The notes under the pieces are model-generated. The model did no database searches, had not been told where the DNA came from, and saw only the letters and a list, made by a program, of their open reading frames with translations. This document shows, one piece after another, positions 16,683 through 25,643 of a stretch of DNA of 64,000 bases; the first letter of the stretch is position 1; every line of letters starts with the position of its first letter. Both the position numbers and the translations under genes were made by a program. The stretch is from Hyphomonadaceae bacterium (lineage in GTDB: Bacteria > Pseudomonadota > Alphaproteobacteria > Caulobacterales > Aquidulcibacteraceae), in the NCBI GenBank assembly GCA_019753105.1, contig JAIELJ010000013.1, forward strand, positions 62,001-126,000, in the 5' to 3' direction.

Positions 16683-18283
16683 GCCACTCGCTCTTTCGTA
16701 TCGCTGAACCGCACCTTCGGGTTCTTTTCCTGCACGTAGCCGATCTCCCAGGCGCTCTTGCCGAGATAGACCGGCGCGCCGTCGACATCCTCGGCCATTT
16801 GCGAGGCTGACTTCTCGGTGAAGGCTTCAAGATCGCTGCGCTGGTCGGCGCTGACCCAGCGCGCGGCTTGATACGGCGATTGCTCGAAGATCACTTCGAG
16901 ATCGTATTCCGCTTTCATGCGCTCGTTGAGCACGTCGAATTGCAGGGCGCCGACCGCGCCGACAACGAGATCGCCACCAAGCACCGGCTTGAACACTTGC
17001 GTCACGCCTTCCTCGCCCAGCGACTCCAGCGCCTTGCGCAAGTGCTTTTGCTTCAGCGGATCGCGCACGCGTACGCGCTTCAGGATTTCAGGAGCGAAGT
17101 TCGGAATGCCCTTGAAGACAATCGCACCATTTTGCGAGAGCGAATCCCCGACGCGCAAACCGCCATTGTTCGGAATGCCGATCACATCGCCCGGGAACGC
17201 TTCGTTCGCGATCTCGCGCTCTTGCGCCATGAACATCATCGGATTGTGCACGTTGAAGCTCTTGCCCGACGAACTCTTCAGAGTCATGCCGCGCTGAAAC
17301 TTGCCCGAGCAGATGCGGAAAAAGCCGACGCGGTCGCGGTGCTTGGGATCCATGTTCGCTTGGATTTTGAAGACGAAGCCCGTGACATCGCCGTCGCCAG
17401 GCTCAATCTCGCTCGCCGCGCCCTTCACCGTCGCCGGCTGCGCACGCGGCGCCGGCGCATGCGCGGCCAAACCGGCGAGCAGCTCAAGCACGCCAAAGCG
17501 GCGCAGCGCTGAGCCGAAATAGACCGGCGTCAGGTGCCCTTCGCGGAACGACTGCAAATCAAACCTCGGCAACCCCTCACGCGCCAGTTCCGATGTCTCT
17601 TCCATCTCCGCGCGCACGTCATCCGATACGCCATGCAGGAAGTCATTGCCGCCACGCTTCTGGCGCTCTTCGATCGCAAAGCCCTGCTCACCCGCTTCCA
17701 AGCGGCGGAACGGCACGAACTCGTCCTTCGTCAGATCGAGCATGCCGGCAAAGCGATTGCCGGACGCGGCCGGCCAATACATTGGCGCTGTATCCATCGC
17801 CAGCTTGGAGTGAATCTCATCGAGCAGCTCAAACGGATCGAGCGCTTCGCGGTCCATCTTGTTGATGAACGTCGTGATCGGGATGTCGCGCATGCGGCAG
17901 ACTTCGAAGAGTTTCAGCGTCTGCGGTTCGATGCCCTTTGCGGCGTCCAGCACCATGACGGCGGAGTCCGCCGCTGTGAGCGTGCGATAGGTATCTTCCG
18001 AGAAGTCTTCGTGGCCCGGCGTGTCGAGCAGGTTGAACACCAGCCCGCCGTGTTCGAACATCATCACCGACGACGAGACCGAGATGCCGCGCTCGCGCTC
18101 GATCTTCATCCAGTCCGACTTCGTGCGCCGCGCCTGCCCGCGAGCGGACACCACGCCCGCCAAGTGAATGGCGCCGCCGGCAAGCAGCAGGCTCTCGGTC
18201 AAAGTCGTCTTGCCTGCGTCAGGGTGCGAGATGATCGCGAACGTGCGGCGGCGGGCGGCCTCGGCGGCGGGGTCGGCGGACAT
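16679..18283 (-). CDS. prfC: Peptide chain release factor 3 (RF3)
   Basis: This 534-residue translational GTPase recycles RF1/RF2 from the ribosome. G motifs are visible: SHPDAGKTT (G1, about residues 19-27), the switch I region with SARGQARRTKSDWMKIE and RGISVSSSVM, DTPGHEDFS (G3) and NKMDREALDP (G4). Length matches RF3 (about 530), and the C-terminal domain lacks the EF-G features. It is convergent with the DUF2336 gene, overlapping by four bases. Confidence 0.96.
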   Translation of the reverse strand: MSADPAAEAARRRTFAIISHPDAGKTTLTESLLLAGGAIHLAGVVSARGQARRTKSDWMKIERERGISVSSSVMMFEHGGLVFNLLDTPGHEDFSEDTYRTLTAADSAVMVLDAAKGIEPQTLKLFEVCRMRDIPITTFINKMDREALDPFELLDEIHSKLAMDTAPMYWPAASGNRFAGMLDLTKDEFVPFRRLEAGEQGFAIEERQKRGGNDFLHGVSDDVRAEMEETSELAREGLPRFDLQSFREGHLTPVYFGSALRRFGVLELLAGLAAHAPAPRAQPATVKGAASEIEPGDGDVTGFVFKIQANMDPKHRDRVGFFRICSGKFQRGMTLKSSSGKSFNVHNPMMFMAQEREIANEAFPGDVIGIPNNGGLRVGDSLSQNGAIVFKGIPNFAPEILKRVRVRDPLKQKHLRKALESLGEEGVTQVFKPVLGGDLVVGAVGALQFDVLNERMKAEYDLEVIFEQSPYQAARWVSADQRSDLEAFTEKSASQMAEDVDGAPVYLGKSAWEIGYVQEKNPKVRFSDTKERVA

Positions 18284-18345
18284 AAGGGGTCTTTCGTGAA
18301 GCGGGGCGTTTACGCTTTGGTCAGGGCCGGGGCAACCCGGAGGGC

Positions 18346-18693
18346 TCAGCCCGCGCCGGAATCCACTCGTTCCTCAAGGAAATGCCGCCCGTGCTTGTCC
18401 TCGATCTCGATCACCCAAAGATCGGGGTCGGTTCCGGAGCGCTTACGGACATAGGCGTCCACCTCCGCCTCCACATCCCCCAGCGTCCCCGCCGAGAGAT
18501 CGAGCCATATGCGCTCCCCCTCACCGTCGCGGGCCGGCGCGTAGAGCCGCGCCTTGCCGTCGAGCGAAGCGACCTTCACCAGCACCGCGCCCGCGTCCGT
18601 GTCGCCCTTTTGCGTGACGCCCGCGAAAGCGCCCGCGATCGAGGCCCGCCGGATCAGCGCGCTCGCCCAGAAATCGGTCTTCAGTTCAGACAT
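18346..18693 (-). CDS. DUF1491 family protein
   Basis: This 115-residue protein of unknown function is restricted mainly to alphaproteobacteria. Family hallmarks are KTDFWASALIRRASIAGAFA at the N-terminus, the AVLVKVASLDGKARLYAPA strand pair, and LWVIEIEDKHGRHFLEE near the end. The ATG at 18693 gives the usual N-terminus (MSELKTDFW). It is transcribed in the same direction as prfC with about 60 bases between them. Confidence 0.8.
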   Translation of the reverse strand: MSELKTDFWASALIRRASIAGAFAGVTQKGDTDAGAVLVKVASLDGKARLYAPARDGEGERIWLDLSAGTLGDVEAEVDAYVRKRSGTDPDLWVIEIEDKHGRHFLEERVDSGAG

Positions 18694-18725
18694 TCGCCAC
18701 CGGTTGTTCACCAGAACGCAACGCC

Positions 18726-19598
18726 ATGAGCTTAACCTTTCCCGCTCGCATGCGCCTCTTTTTCCTTGCCGCAGCCTTTGCGCTGACCACCGTCGCCGCT
18801 TCGGCCGACGAGCCGCCGAACGCGCGCGCCGCTTATGCCGAGCGCCGCGGTCTGCTGGAAGCCGACGCGCAATGCCGCCTCTTTACGCCCGACATCCGCA
18901 TCGCGCTGCAAGTGACTGCAGCGCAAGCCCGTGGCGCGCTGCTGCGCTCCGGCTGGAACGATGCGCAGATGCGCGAGCTTGAGCAAGCTGCCGTCAGCGC
19001 CGCACGCGCGCGCCAATGCGGTGATGCGCGCACGACGCAAGCCGCCGACAATGCGCGCCACGCTTTCATGCGCTGGGTCAATGCCGGCACGATGCAGTTT
19101 CCCGGCTGGGAGCGCACCTGGGTCGCGCGTCGCGCGGTCATCGACGAACCAGCGTGGCGCCTCAGCCAAGCCATCGACGCGCCGCTCGCAGCGACATTCG
19201 GCGTGCGTGAGCAGAACGGCGCCCAGCACCTCGTGCTCGTCATCCCTCTTGCGCGTGGCGAAACCGCGCCGGCTACGGTCTCTATCGTGATGCGCGACAC
19301 CGCGCGTGCGCGCGCTGCACAAGTCTCGCTACCGCAGCGCATGTCGTACGGCATCGCCGCCGGCGCGCCGCAACCGACAGCAGCCGCGCGCCTGCCTTCG
19401 ACGCGCACCATCGAACGCCTCGACGGCGGCCGCAGCCAAGCCGTCTTCACCTTCCCGGACAATGCGTTCCGCACATTGCTGGCGCTTGATCCGCGCGAAA
19501 GCGTAGCCTTCGATCTCGCCACCGGCCGCTCGACGCAGCGGCTTTACGCTGAAGTCGGCGACGTCGGCGCCGCGCGCACGTTTCTGACGATCGATTGA
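18726..19598 (+). CDS. Hypothetical secreted protein
   Basis: This 290-residue protein has an N-terminal signal sequence (MRLFFLAAAFALTTVAASA from the internal Met at 18750; the ATG at 18726 adds eight residues). The mature part is helical in its first half, with two Cys (DAQCRLF and ARQCGDA), and strand-rich later (HLVLVIPLARGE, AVFTFPDNAFRTLLALDP). I do not recognise the family. It is divergent from DUF1491 and its 3' end overlaps the downstream kinase gene by 55 bases on the opposite strand. Confidence 0.7.
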   Translation: MSLTFPARMRLFFLAAAFALTTVAASADEPPNARAAYAERRGLLEADAQCRLFTPDIRIALQVTAAQARGALLRSGWNDAQMRELEQAAVSAARARQCGDARTTQAADNARHAFMRWVNAGTMQFPGWERTWVARRAVIDEPAWRLSQAIDAPLAATFGVREQNGAQHLVLVIPLARGETAPATVSIVMRDTARARAAQVSLPQRMSYGIAAGAPQPTAAARLPSTRTIERLDGGRSQAVFTFPDNAFRTLLALDPRESVAFDLATGRSTQRLYAEVGDVGAARTFLTID

Positions 19599-20848
19599 TC
19601 CGCCAAGACGGGCAGCGTCATCCGCACCAGCGCGCCGCCTTCGGGCGCGTCGTGGAAACTGAGCGTCCCGCCATGCAGGCCGGCAAGCGCGCGCACCAGT
19701 GACAAGCCCAGCCCCGTCCCTTCCGCGCGCGCACCGCCCGAGCCGCGTTCGTACGCGACGCCGAGTGTCTCGCGCTCCGCTTCGGGAATGCCTGGCCCGT
19801 TATCGATCGTCTCGAGCAACAGCCCGCCCTCGCCGGCCGCCGCCGTGACGAACACGCGCCCGCCCTCCGGCGTGAACTTGATCGCGTTGCCAACGGTGTT
19901 GATCAGCATCCGCTTCAGCGCGCGCGCGTCGGCGCGCACCATAAGCGGCGCCTCGGGTGTGATCATGCCGAGCGCGATTTGCTTTTTCTCCGCGCCATCA
20001 GCGGAGAGCCGCACCACGTCCTCAACGACGCCGCGCACATCGAATGTCTCGAACTCAAGCTCGTACTTGCCGGCTTCAATCTTCGAGAGATCGAGCAGAT
20101 CGTTCACCAGCCCAAGCAAGTGCGTCCCGCTCTTCCGGATGAGGCCCGCATATTCGACGTAGCGCGCACTCACTTCGCCGAAGATCTGGCGCTCGATCAT
20201 CTCGGAAAAACCGAGGATGTGGTTCAGCGGCGTGCGCAGCTCGTGCGAGACTTCGGCGATGCGTTGGCTCATCGCCGCTTCGCGCCCACCGCTCGCTTTG
20301 CGTCCAAGCGCCATCAACCCCGCCGCAAACGCGATCGAGACGACTGTCATGACCTCCGCAAACGCTCCAAGCGGCGCCTCGGCGAAGCGCGCCAGAAAGG
20401 CCGCAAGCGCGTACGCCAGCACAGCCGCCGCACCCGCCTCCGGCGCCCAGCTCCGGCCAAGCGCGGAAGCCAAAGCCGGCGCGATCAGGAGCCCCGCCGC
20501 AAGCGGCGAGCCCGCTCCACCAGTGCCCGCGACCAATCCTGTCAGAACCGTAAGCCAGACGATGAGCCAGCCGAAGGCGACCCATTTCGCGCCAAGCCGC
20601 GGCAACACGATGAATCCCGCAAACGCGGGAACCGCGCCCAAAGCAGCGGCTGCGGCAACATCTGACCGCGAAACCCCGTCCGCATCGGCAAGAATGGCCG
20701 CCAAAACGACGCCGGCCAGCCAAAGCCAGCACGCCGCCATTAACGCAACTGCGTTTGGCGCTGCGTTTGCAGGCTGGTTTGCTGCGTGTTGTGTTGACAC
20801 GGGAAGGCGAGCCGCGAGTAAAAGTCTTCTTAACGAGCCGGGGGACAT
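19544..20848 (-). CDS. Membrane sensor histidine kinase
   Basis: This 434-residue kinase has about six hydrophobic segments in residues 35-190 and no extracytoplasmic sensor domain. A HisKA domain follows (phosphoacceptor in EVSHELRTPLNHILGFSEM) and then an HATPase domain with N box (MLINTVGNAIKFTPEGG), G1 box (DNGPGIPEAE) and G2 box (GTGLGLSLVRALAGLHGG). The layout recalls DivJ/PleC-type cell-cycle kinases, but no partner regulator is adjacent, so the role is not assigned. It is divergent from the secreted protein at 20912; the short gap between them probably holds both promoters. Confidence 0.9.
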   Translation of the reverse strand: MSPGSLRRLLLAARLPVSTQHAANQPANAAPNAVALMAACWLWLAGVVLAAILADADGVSRSDVAAAAALGAVPAFAGFIVLPRLGAKWVAFGWLIVWLTVLTGLVAGTGGAGSPLAAGLLIAPALASALGRSWAPEAGAAAVLAYALAAFLARFAEAPLGAFAEVMTVVSIAFAAGLMALGRKASGGREAAMSQRIAEVSHELRTPLNHILGFSEMIERQIFGEVSARYVEYAGLIRKSGTHLLGLVNDLLDLSKIEAGKYELEFETFDVRGVVEDVVRLSADGAEKKQIALGMITPEAPLMVRADARALKRMLINTVGNAIKFTPEGGRVFVTAAAGEGGLLLETIDNGPGIPEAERETLGVAYERGSGGARAEGTGLGLSLVRALAGLHGGTLSFHDAPEGGALVRMTLPVLADQSIVRNVRAAPTSPTSA

Positions 20849-20911
20849 GCTGCCCGCTCTGAGTCGGACTCGGAAGCGGACTCACCATTTGAGAACTAGG
20901 GAGTAGAGCCG

Positions 20912-21958
20912 ATGCGCAGCTTAGCGGTCTGGACCACCACCGCAGCCGTCGCCCTGATGGGCGCGGCAAACGCGCAAACCGCGCCAACTGAGGGCGCGCC
21001 TGCCGCGGTCGATTTGCCGTCGGCCATCACCGCGTACGCCGCTTATCAGAACGACGTCTCAGATCTTCGCTCAAACGGCGTCGGCAACGCCATCCAGCTT
21101 GAAGAGGCGCTCGACCGCGTCGCCCGTCACAATCGGGATTCGCTCACGCGCGGTTGGATCGCCTATGGCGCCCAAACTGCCGCGCAATCGCCGGCGTTCG
21201 TGCAAGGCGTACGCGAGGCCGCCGCCTATTACGGCCGTGACGCCGTCATTTGGGCAGTGACCGTCGATCCGTCCTATGCGCGCGGTTTGCGCGGCGGGCC
21301 GGAAGTCACGCGCATGCTGCTGGACTCCGCCAACGCCGATAGCGCCCGCATCGTCGCCACCGCTGACCGCTACCAAGAACTCGCCTACTCGCTGCAGCGT
21401 CAGCGCTGGGCTAACGCAGTGGCGCCGCAACAAGCAGCGCGCGTCCAGCGCGTGCGTTCACTCGGCGCACCGGGCGGCTTCACGCCGTCTCTGCCGTCTG
21501 AAGTGTCGCCACGCCTTTCGGTCACCCCACTCTCCGTCACCGTCTCCGATCCGACAGCCTATGGCGGCCGCCGCTTCTGGGACGCGGTGCGCGGTGGCGC
21601 GGAGGTCGCTGAAGTTGCCTCAACGCCCGCGATCACGCACCAATTCCGCGTCAACGCCACGCGCGGCGAAGCGCTCGACCGCATGGCCGCCGTCGCCGCC
21701 CTGCAGGCGCTTGACGCGACCGAAAGCCACCAGAGCGCTGTTGGCCGCCTGATCGCCGATCCGCGCTCGCGCGATTGCTTCGAGATGGCCCAATTGCAGC
21801 TTTATCAATGCATGTCGGCCGCCCGCTTCCGCTATGAGAACGCGTTCTGCCTCGGCCAGCACGGCCTGCGCGACATCGGCACCTGCATCGGCGCTGTCGC
21901 ACAGCCAGACGCCAGCGCAGCACTCACGCCGATCGTGGGCAATCGCGAAGAAGGCTGA
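20912..21958 (+). CDS. Hypothetical secreted protein
   Basis: This 348-residue protein has an N-terminal signal peptide (MRSLAVWTTTAAVALMGAANA, cleavage probably before QTAP). A GGGAGTAG ribosome binding site precedes the ATG. The mature part is helical, with a C-terminal cluster of four cysteines (RDCFEMAQLQLYQC, FCLGQH, GTCIGAV) likely to form disulfides in the periplasm. I do not recognise a characterised family. It is followed by sufE after about 35 bases. Confidence 0.75.
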   Translation: MRSLAVWTTTAAVALMGAANAQTAPTEGAPAAVDLPSAITAYAAYQNDVSDLRSNGVGNAIQLEEALDRVARHNRDSLTRGWIAYGAQTAAQSPAFVQGVREAAAYYGRDAVIWAVTVDPSYARGLRGGPEVTRMLLDSANADSARIVATADRYQELAYSLQRQRWANAVAPQQAARVQRVRSLGAPGGFTPSLPSEVSPRLSVTPLSVTVSDPTAYGGRRFWDAVRGGAEVAEVASTPAITHQFRVNATRGEALDRMAAVAALQALDATESHQSAVGRLIADPRSRDCFEMAQLQLYQCMSAARFRYENAFCLGQHGLRDIGTCIGAVAQPDASAALTPIVGNREEG

Positions 21959-21993
21959 GCCCGCTTGCTTCAGCGACCTCGCAGGCGCATCTG

Positions 21994-22425
21994 ATGCGCA
22001 TGGCGAGCGTCGACGAAGCGATCCAAGAGCTAACGGACGAATTTGCGCTCCTTCCCGACTGGGAGGAGCGCATTTCGTATGTGATCGAGCTCGCGCGCGG
22101 GCTTGAGCCGCTGAACGACGCTGAGCGCGTGGAAGCCAATCGCGTGCGCGGATGCGCCAGCCAGGTTTGGCTCGTCAGCGAACGCCGCGCGGATGCGCCG
22201 GAAAAGCTATATTTCCGCGGCGATTCCGACGCGCACCTCGTGCGCGGCGAAGTCGCCATGCTGATGCGCGTCTTCTCCGGCCGCACGCCCGCGGAAATTC
22301 TGGAAGTCGATCCGCAAGCCTTGTTCGAACGCCTGGGCCTCAAGGAAGCACTCACTGCACAACGCTCCAACGGCCTCTTTTCCATGATCAAGCGCATCCA
22401 GGACGAAGCGCGCGCGGCCGCCTAA
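21994..22425 (+). CDS. sufE: SufE-family Fe-S assembly protein
   Basis: This 143-residue SufE protein accepts persulfide sulfur from a cysteine desulfurase and passes it to the Suf scaffold. The acceptor Cys54 lies in RVRGCASQVWL, the family active-site motif. Other conserved parts are WEERISYVIELARGL and the C-terminal RSNGLFSMIKRI. No sufBCDS genes are in the window, so it is a stand-alone copy. An internal ATG at 22000 would remove two residues. The stop overlaps the DUF6456 gene on the other strand by four bases. Confidence 0.92.
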   Translation: MRMASVDEAIQELTDEFALLPDWEERISYVIELARGLEPLNDAERVEANRVRGCASQVWLVSERRADAPEKLYFRGDSDAHLVRGEVAMLMRVFSGRTPAEILEVDPQALFERLGLKEALTAQRSNGLFSMIKRIQDEARAAA

Positions 22426-23156
22426 TTCGCCGCGAGTTGCGCCAGCGCCAGCTTGAGCGCGATCTTGCCCGAACGCGCCGGCCAGCCTTCGCCGCGTTCC
22501 AACGCCTCTAGCCCCTCCTCGCGCAGACACACACGTTCCACCACGCGCCGCAGCGGCACGGCCAAACGCGCCAGCGCATCGCTCACACGTTGCCGGGCGT
22601 CGCAGTAAGCGCCCGCCGCCTGCTCAGCGCGATTGCTAGGCCCCCGGGGCCCAGCGCCATTCGGCGGCGCGGTCCAATCGGAGCCGCGCACCAAGCCGCG
22701 CTCGCCCATCTCCCAGTCGCGCCGCAAACGCGCCGCCGCCGCGATTTCCGCGCTATCGAGCCACGCCGCGCCATTGCCATCACGCAGCGCCGCTAAGCGC
22801 CGCAGAATCGCGTCCGCGTCGTGGCCGCGCACCACACGCGTACGGCCATCCGCCTCTATCACCGCACGGTCGATAATGGGGCGGTGCTGCGCCAAGAAAG
22901 CTTCGCCGGGCGACGCGGTTTCGCGCGCCACCAGCGCGCGCCCCGCTTTGGTGATGGCGTAGCCCGCGCCTTCGCTCGCCAGAGCGCCGCTTGCCTCCAA
23001 GGCGCGCGCTTCTTCAGCGTTCAATCGCACCAACGGACGCCGGCGGCGATCATTGTTTGGAAAAAGCGCATAGCGCGTCCCGCCACGGTCCGGCGTCAGC
23101 AGCGCGCCCGTGGCGGCCATCCGCGCCAAGGCGCGCTCAACACGCCGCTCACTCAT
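22422..23156 (-). CDS. DUF6456 domain protein
   Basis: This 244-residue protein resembles the DUF6456 family. An N-terminal winged-helix-like part (VERALARMAATGALL to VRLNAEEARALEASGAL) is followed by the C-terminal domain with SAEIAAAARLRRDWEMGERG and VCLREEGLEALERGEGWPARSGKIALKLAL. A DNA-associated role is plausible but not shown. Its ATG overlaps by four bases with the stop of the truncated DnaA-like gene upstream, a sign that the two were once translated together. Confidence 0.78.
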   Translation of the reverse strand: MSERRVERALARMAATGALLTPDRGGTRYALFPNNDRRRRPLVRLNAEEARALEASGALASEGAGYAITKAGRALVARETASPGEAFLAQHRPIIDRAVIEADGRTRVVRGHDADAILRRLAALRDGNGAAWLDSAEIAAAARLRRDWEMGERGLVRGSDWTAPPNGAGPRGPSNRAEQAAGAYCDARQRVSDALARLAVPLRRVVERVCLREEGLEALERGEGWPARSGKIALKLALAQLAAN

Positions 23157-23305
23157 GCCGCGCTCCGCGGCGCTGGCGCGTCTCGCATCATCGCCTCAAG
23201 CGAACCGATCCAAAGATCGAAATGCGTATCGTCACGGCGATCTTCGACGACATGACAAGCATGCGCCACGGTCGAACGATCGCGCCCGAACGCGATCGCT
23301 AGTCC
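23153..23305 (-). pseudogene. 5'-truncated DnaA C-terminal-like helix-turn-helix gene
   Basis: By manual translation this 49-codon remnant reads LAIAFGRDRSTVAHACHVVE and then DRRDDTHFD and a short tail. That is the second half of the Bac_DnaA_C-type helix-turn-helix protein that often sits beside DUF6456 genes. In-frame TGA codons at 23306-23308 and further upstream close the frame, and no start codon precedes the conserved part. Neither of the other two frames upstream resembles the missing first half. The stop still overlaps the DUF6456 ATG (ATGA), as expected of an intact bicistron. Confidence 0.6.
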
Positions 23306-23375
23306 TCATCCTCACACTCCTCAGTCGAACCCATGCACCGGCCTAAACCGGAGATTATGGGAGCTTCAGAGGTGT

Positions 23376-23411
23376 GGGATAGATTTTTTCCTATTATTAG
23401 GAATTTTTTCC
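23376..23411. other. AT-rich tract 3' of mucR
   Basis: In an otherwise GC-rich window this stretch is mostly A and T (ATTTTTTCCTATTATTAGG followed by AATTTTTTCC), with two near-identical ATTTTTTCC copies flanking a near-palindromic CCTATTATTAGG. MucR-type proteins favour AT-rich DNA, so this may be a binding site; that is inference. It is not a standard GC-stem terminator. Confidence 0.35.
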
Positions 23412-23412
23412 G

Positions 23413-23817
23413 CTACTCGCCACGACGGGCGTGCCCGAGGCCCATGCGCTTGGCCAGGTTCGAGCGCTCTTTAGCGTAGTTGGGCGCAACCATCGGATAG
23501 TCGTGAGGCAAGCCCCATTTGGCCCGGTACTCGTCCGGGGTCATGCTGTACTTGGTCCGCAGGTGGCGCTTTAAGCTCTTGAATTTCTTACCGTCTTCAA
23601 GGCAGACGATGTAATCCGGCGTGATCGATTTCTTGACCGGAACAGCCGGCTCCTGGGCGCTGGTGATGGCGGCCGGTACCGGACCGGAGATTTGCTGCAG
23701 CGAAGCGTACACGGTGCGGATCAGCGCCGGGATTTCCTGCGGTGTGACCTGATTAGCCGAGACGTATGCCGACACAATGTCCGCAGTCATCGCTACCAAG
23801 TCATTCCGAGTTTCCAT
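23413..23817 (-). CDS. mucR: MucR-family zinc-finger transcriptional regulator
   Basis: This 134-residue MucR/Ros protein is a global repressor type in alphaproteobacteria. The zinc-finger region reads IVCLEDGKKFKSLKRHLRTK followed by YSMTPDEYRAKWGLPHDYP and MVAPNYAKERSNLAK. The finger has Cys and His as in other MucR proteins, with Lys where some members carry a further His. The first 60 residues are the oligomerisation region. The AT-rich upstream region (23818-23945) fits autoregulation, which is common for the family. Confidence 0.93.
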   Translation of the reverse strand: METRNDLVAMTADIVSAYVSANQVTPQEIPALIRTVYASLQQISGPVPAAITSAQEPAVPVKKSITPDYIVCLEDGKKFKSLKRHLRTKYSMTPDEYRAKWGLPHDYPMVAPNYAKERSNLAKRMGLGHARRGE

Positions 23818-23945
23818 TAGAGCACGCTAGGATTGTTAAATAAAATAAGGCTCTGCAACGCCCGAGTGAGAATAGCGCAACTGTAATTAGAACTCAAATA
23901 TTTGCGCAAGTTTTACAATAGTCGAGAGAGTGCAGTTCTCGCTAA
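23818..23945. promoter_or_regulatory. AT-rich intergenic region upstream of mucR
   Basis: These 128 bases lie between the start of mucR and the 3' end of the last gene of the Mrp-like operon. They contain AT-rich strings (TTGTTAAATAAAATAAGG and CAAATATTTGCGCAAG). The region must carry the mucR promoter and may hold MucR sites. No -35/-10 pair can be assigned with confidence. A hairpin-forming GAGAGTGCAGTTCTC lies next to the operon end but lacks a T run. Confidence 0.4.
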
Positions 23946-25643
23946 CTATAGAAAGCGCCAAACCAAGGCTACGGCAGCTACCGTGATAAGAGCGGCGAAG
24001 GATGCGAGCCCAGAAGCGCCTCTATATGGACGGTCGCAGGCGCGAACGGCCCGCATGACGAAGCGGCCCAATTCAGCCGCCTGACGTTCCGTGAAAGCCT
24101 GCACCGTACCGTACACACGTAGCAAAACCACACCGAGCCAGCGGCCCGCCCCCGCCAATGGGCCGCGATAGAGCGCATCGACGTCGCGTAACCTCAGATG
24201 CTGCTCTGCCGGCGCGAGCCTCAAAGCGCGAGCAGCCAGAAGCGTCACACCTGCCGCGCCCAATAACGCCAGGTGCGGCGCAAGGCGATCGATCGCAAAC
24301 GGCGCGAACTCGAGCGTCGTTGGAAGCAGCCCGTAAAGCCAACTCGGCGCAACGCCCACAGAGAAGCAGAAGAACGCCGCAAGTGCCGCGCTCAACAGCA
24401 TCGGGAACGGAGCTTCTTCGATCGGCGTGCGTTGCGCCACGCCATCAAAGGCCGCGAGCGACAGGCGCAGGCAGAGTGCTGCAAACAACCCTGCGGGTAC
24501 GCACGCCAACAGCGCCCATGCCCATTGCAGCTCCCATTGCGCCATTGCCTCCAGCGCGATGGTGATCGTCGTGTAGGACGCAAACAGCGGCGCGCCGGAT
24601 GCCGCGAGTGCAGAGATCAACAGCAACGTCGCCGTCAACGGCATGGCGCGTGACACGCCCTCCAGCGCCGAGACATGCGCCGCACCGCGCCGGACAAGGA
24701 TTGCGCCAAGCACTAATTGCACACCGCAGAACGCGAAGATGGTCGTGAACGCATGTCCCTCCGCCGCCGCCATGGCGAGCGGTGAGCCGAGGCCGATCAG
24801 GGCGACGCATACACCCGTCTGTGCAGTCAACGCGCTTGCGCCAACGCGGCGCGCATCATCTTCGGCCATCGCGTACGCGAGCCCGATCACGATCATGCCC
24901 ATGCCGATGAAGATGAGCAGCGGCACCGCTGGGAAAAGCCGCGCCAGCGCATAGACGCCTAGCATGGTTGAGAACACGCTCAGCGCCGACGCGCCAACAG
25001 GCGAAGCGTGCGCAATCGCGTCTTTCAGCCAAACATGCGCCAGCGGCGCACCCGCGCGGATCAAGAGCGCCACAAAAATGAATCCGCCGCCGATCGTATT
25101 TACGTCGAGCTGCGTGAAAATCGAACTCGCCGCCCCCGCTGAAAGATGAAACGCGACGCCAACCAGAAAGAGCAGCCCTTCAAGGCCCTGCCAAATCAGC
25201 AATCGCACCCCACTCTGCGCAGCGTTCGCAACCGGCGAGGCGAACACAATCCAGGCCGAAGCGAGCCCGGCGAGCGCCGCGGCGCCGACAAAGCTGATAA
25301 GATCGCCGACGAACAACGCCGACACCGCGCCGCCCGCCATCAGCAGGATCGCCGCGTCCTCTGATCGATTGCGACGCGCGCTCGACGCTATGGCGATGAT
25401 GATGAGCGCGATCAGCATGGCGATGCCGAAGATGCGATTAAGCGCATCGAGATCGAGCAACACGACCGGGACGCCCATTTGCGCATCCGCCACCGCCGCG
25501 CCGAATTCACGGTCCAGCATGAGCCAAAGCGCAGCAACCGCCGCACCGGCCATGATCGGCGCGCGTGCAACACGCGGCGCGGCAAGTACGATCAGCGCCG
25601 CCAATATGCAGACGAAGCCGGGATTAAGTGTGATCTGCAGCAT
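23946..25643 (-). CDS. MrpD/NuoN-like membrane protein (third antiporter-like subunit of the Mrp-type operon)
   Basis: This 565-residue, roughly 14-helix protein of the proton-conducting membrane transporter family is the last gene of the operon. The family core is recognisable (IRAGAPLAHVWLKDAIAHAS, LSVFSTMLGVYALARLFP). By eye, however, the TM5 Glu is replaced by Ala (DLISFVGAAALAG), the TM7 Lys by Arg (LIRAGAPL), the TM8 Lys by Met (STMLGVYAL), and the C-terminal Lys by Thr (PLFASYTTITIAL). The ATG at 25643 has GGGGGAG upstream and overlaps the preceding small gene. A role other than proton translocation, or a structural role, must be considered. Confidence 0.85.
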   Translation of the reverse strand: MLQITLNPGFVCILAALIVLAAPRVARAPIMAGAAVAALWLMLDREFGAAVADAQMGVPVVLLDLDALNRIFGIAMLIALIIIAIASSARRNRSEDAAILLMAGGAVSALFVGDLISFVGAAALAGLASAWIVFASPVANAAQSGVRLLIWQGLEGLLFLVGVAFHLSAGAASSIFTQLDVNTIGGGFIFVALLIRAGAPLAHVWLKDAIAHASPVGASALSVFSTMLGVYALARLFPAVPLLIFIGMGMIVIGLAYAMAEDDARRVGASALTAQTGVCVALIGLGSPLAMAAAEGHAFTTIFAFCGVQLVLGAILVRRGAAHVSALEGVSRAMPLTATLLLISALAASGAPLFASYTTITIALEAMAQWELQWAWALLACVPAGLFAALCLRLSLAAFDGVAQRTPIEEAPFPMLLSAALAAFFCFSVGVAPSWLYGLLPTTLEFAPFAIDRLAPHLALLGAAGVTLLAARALRLAPAEQHLRLRDVDALYRGPLAGAGRWLGVVLLRVYGTVQAFTERQAAELGRFVMRAVRACDRPYRGASGLASFAALITVAAVALVWRFL

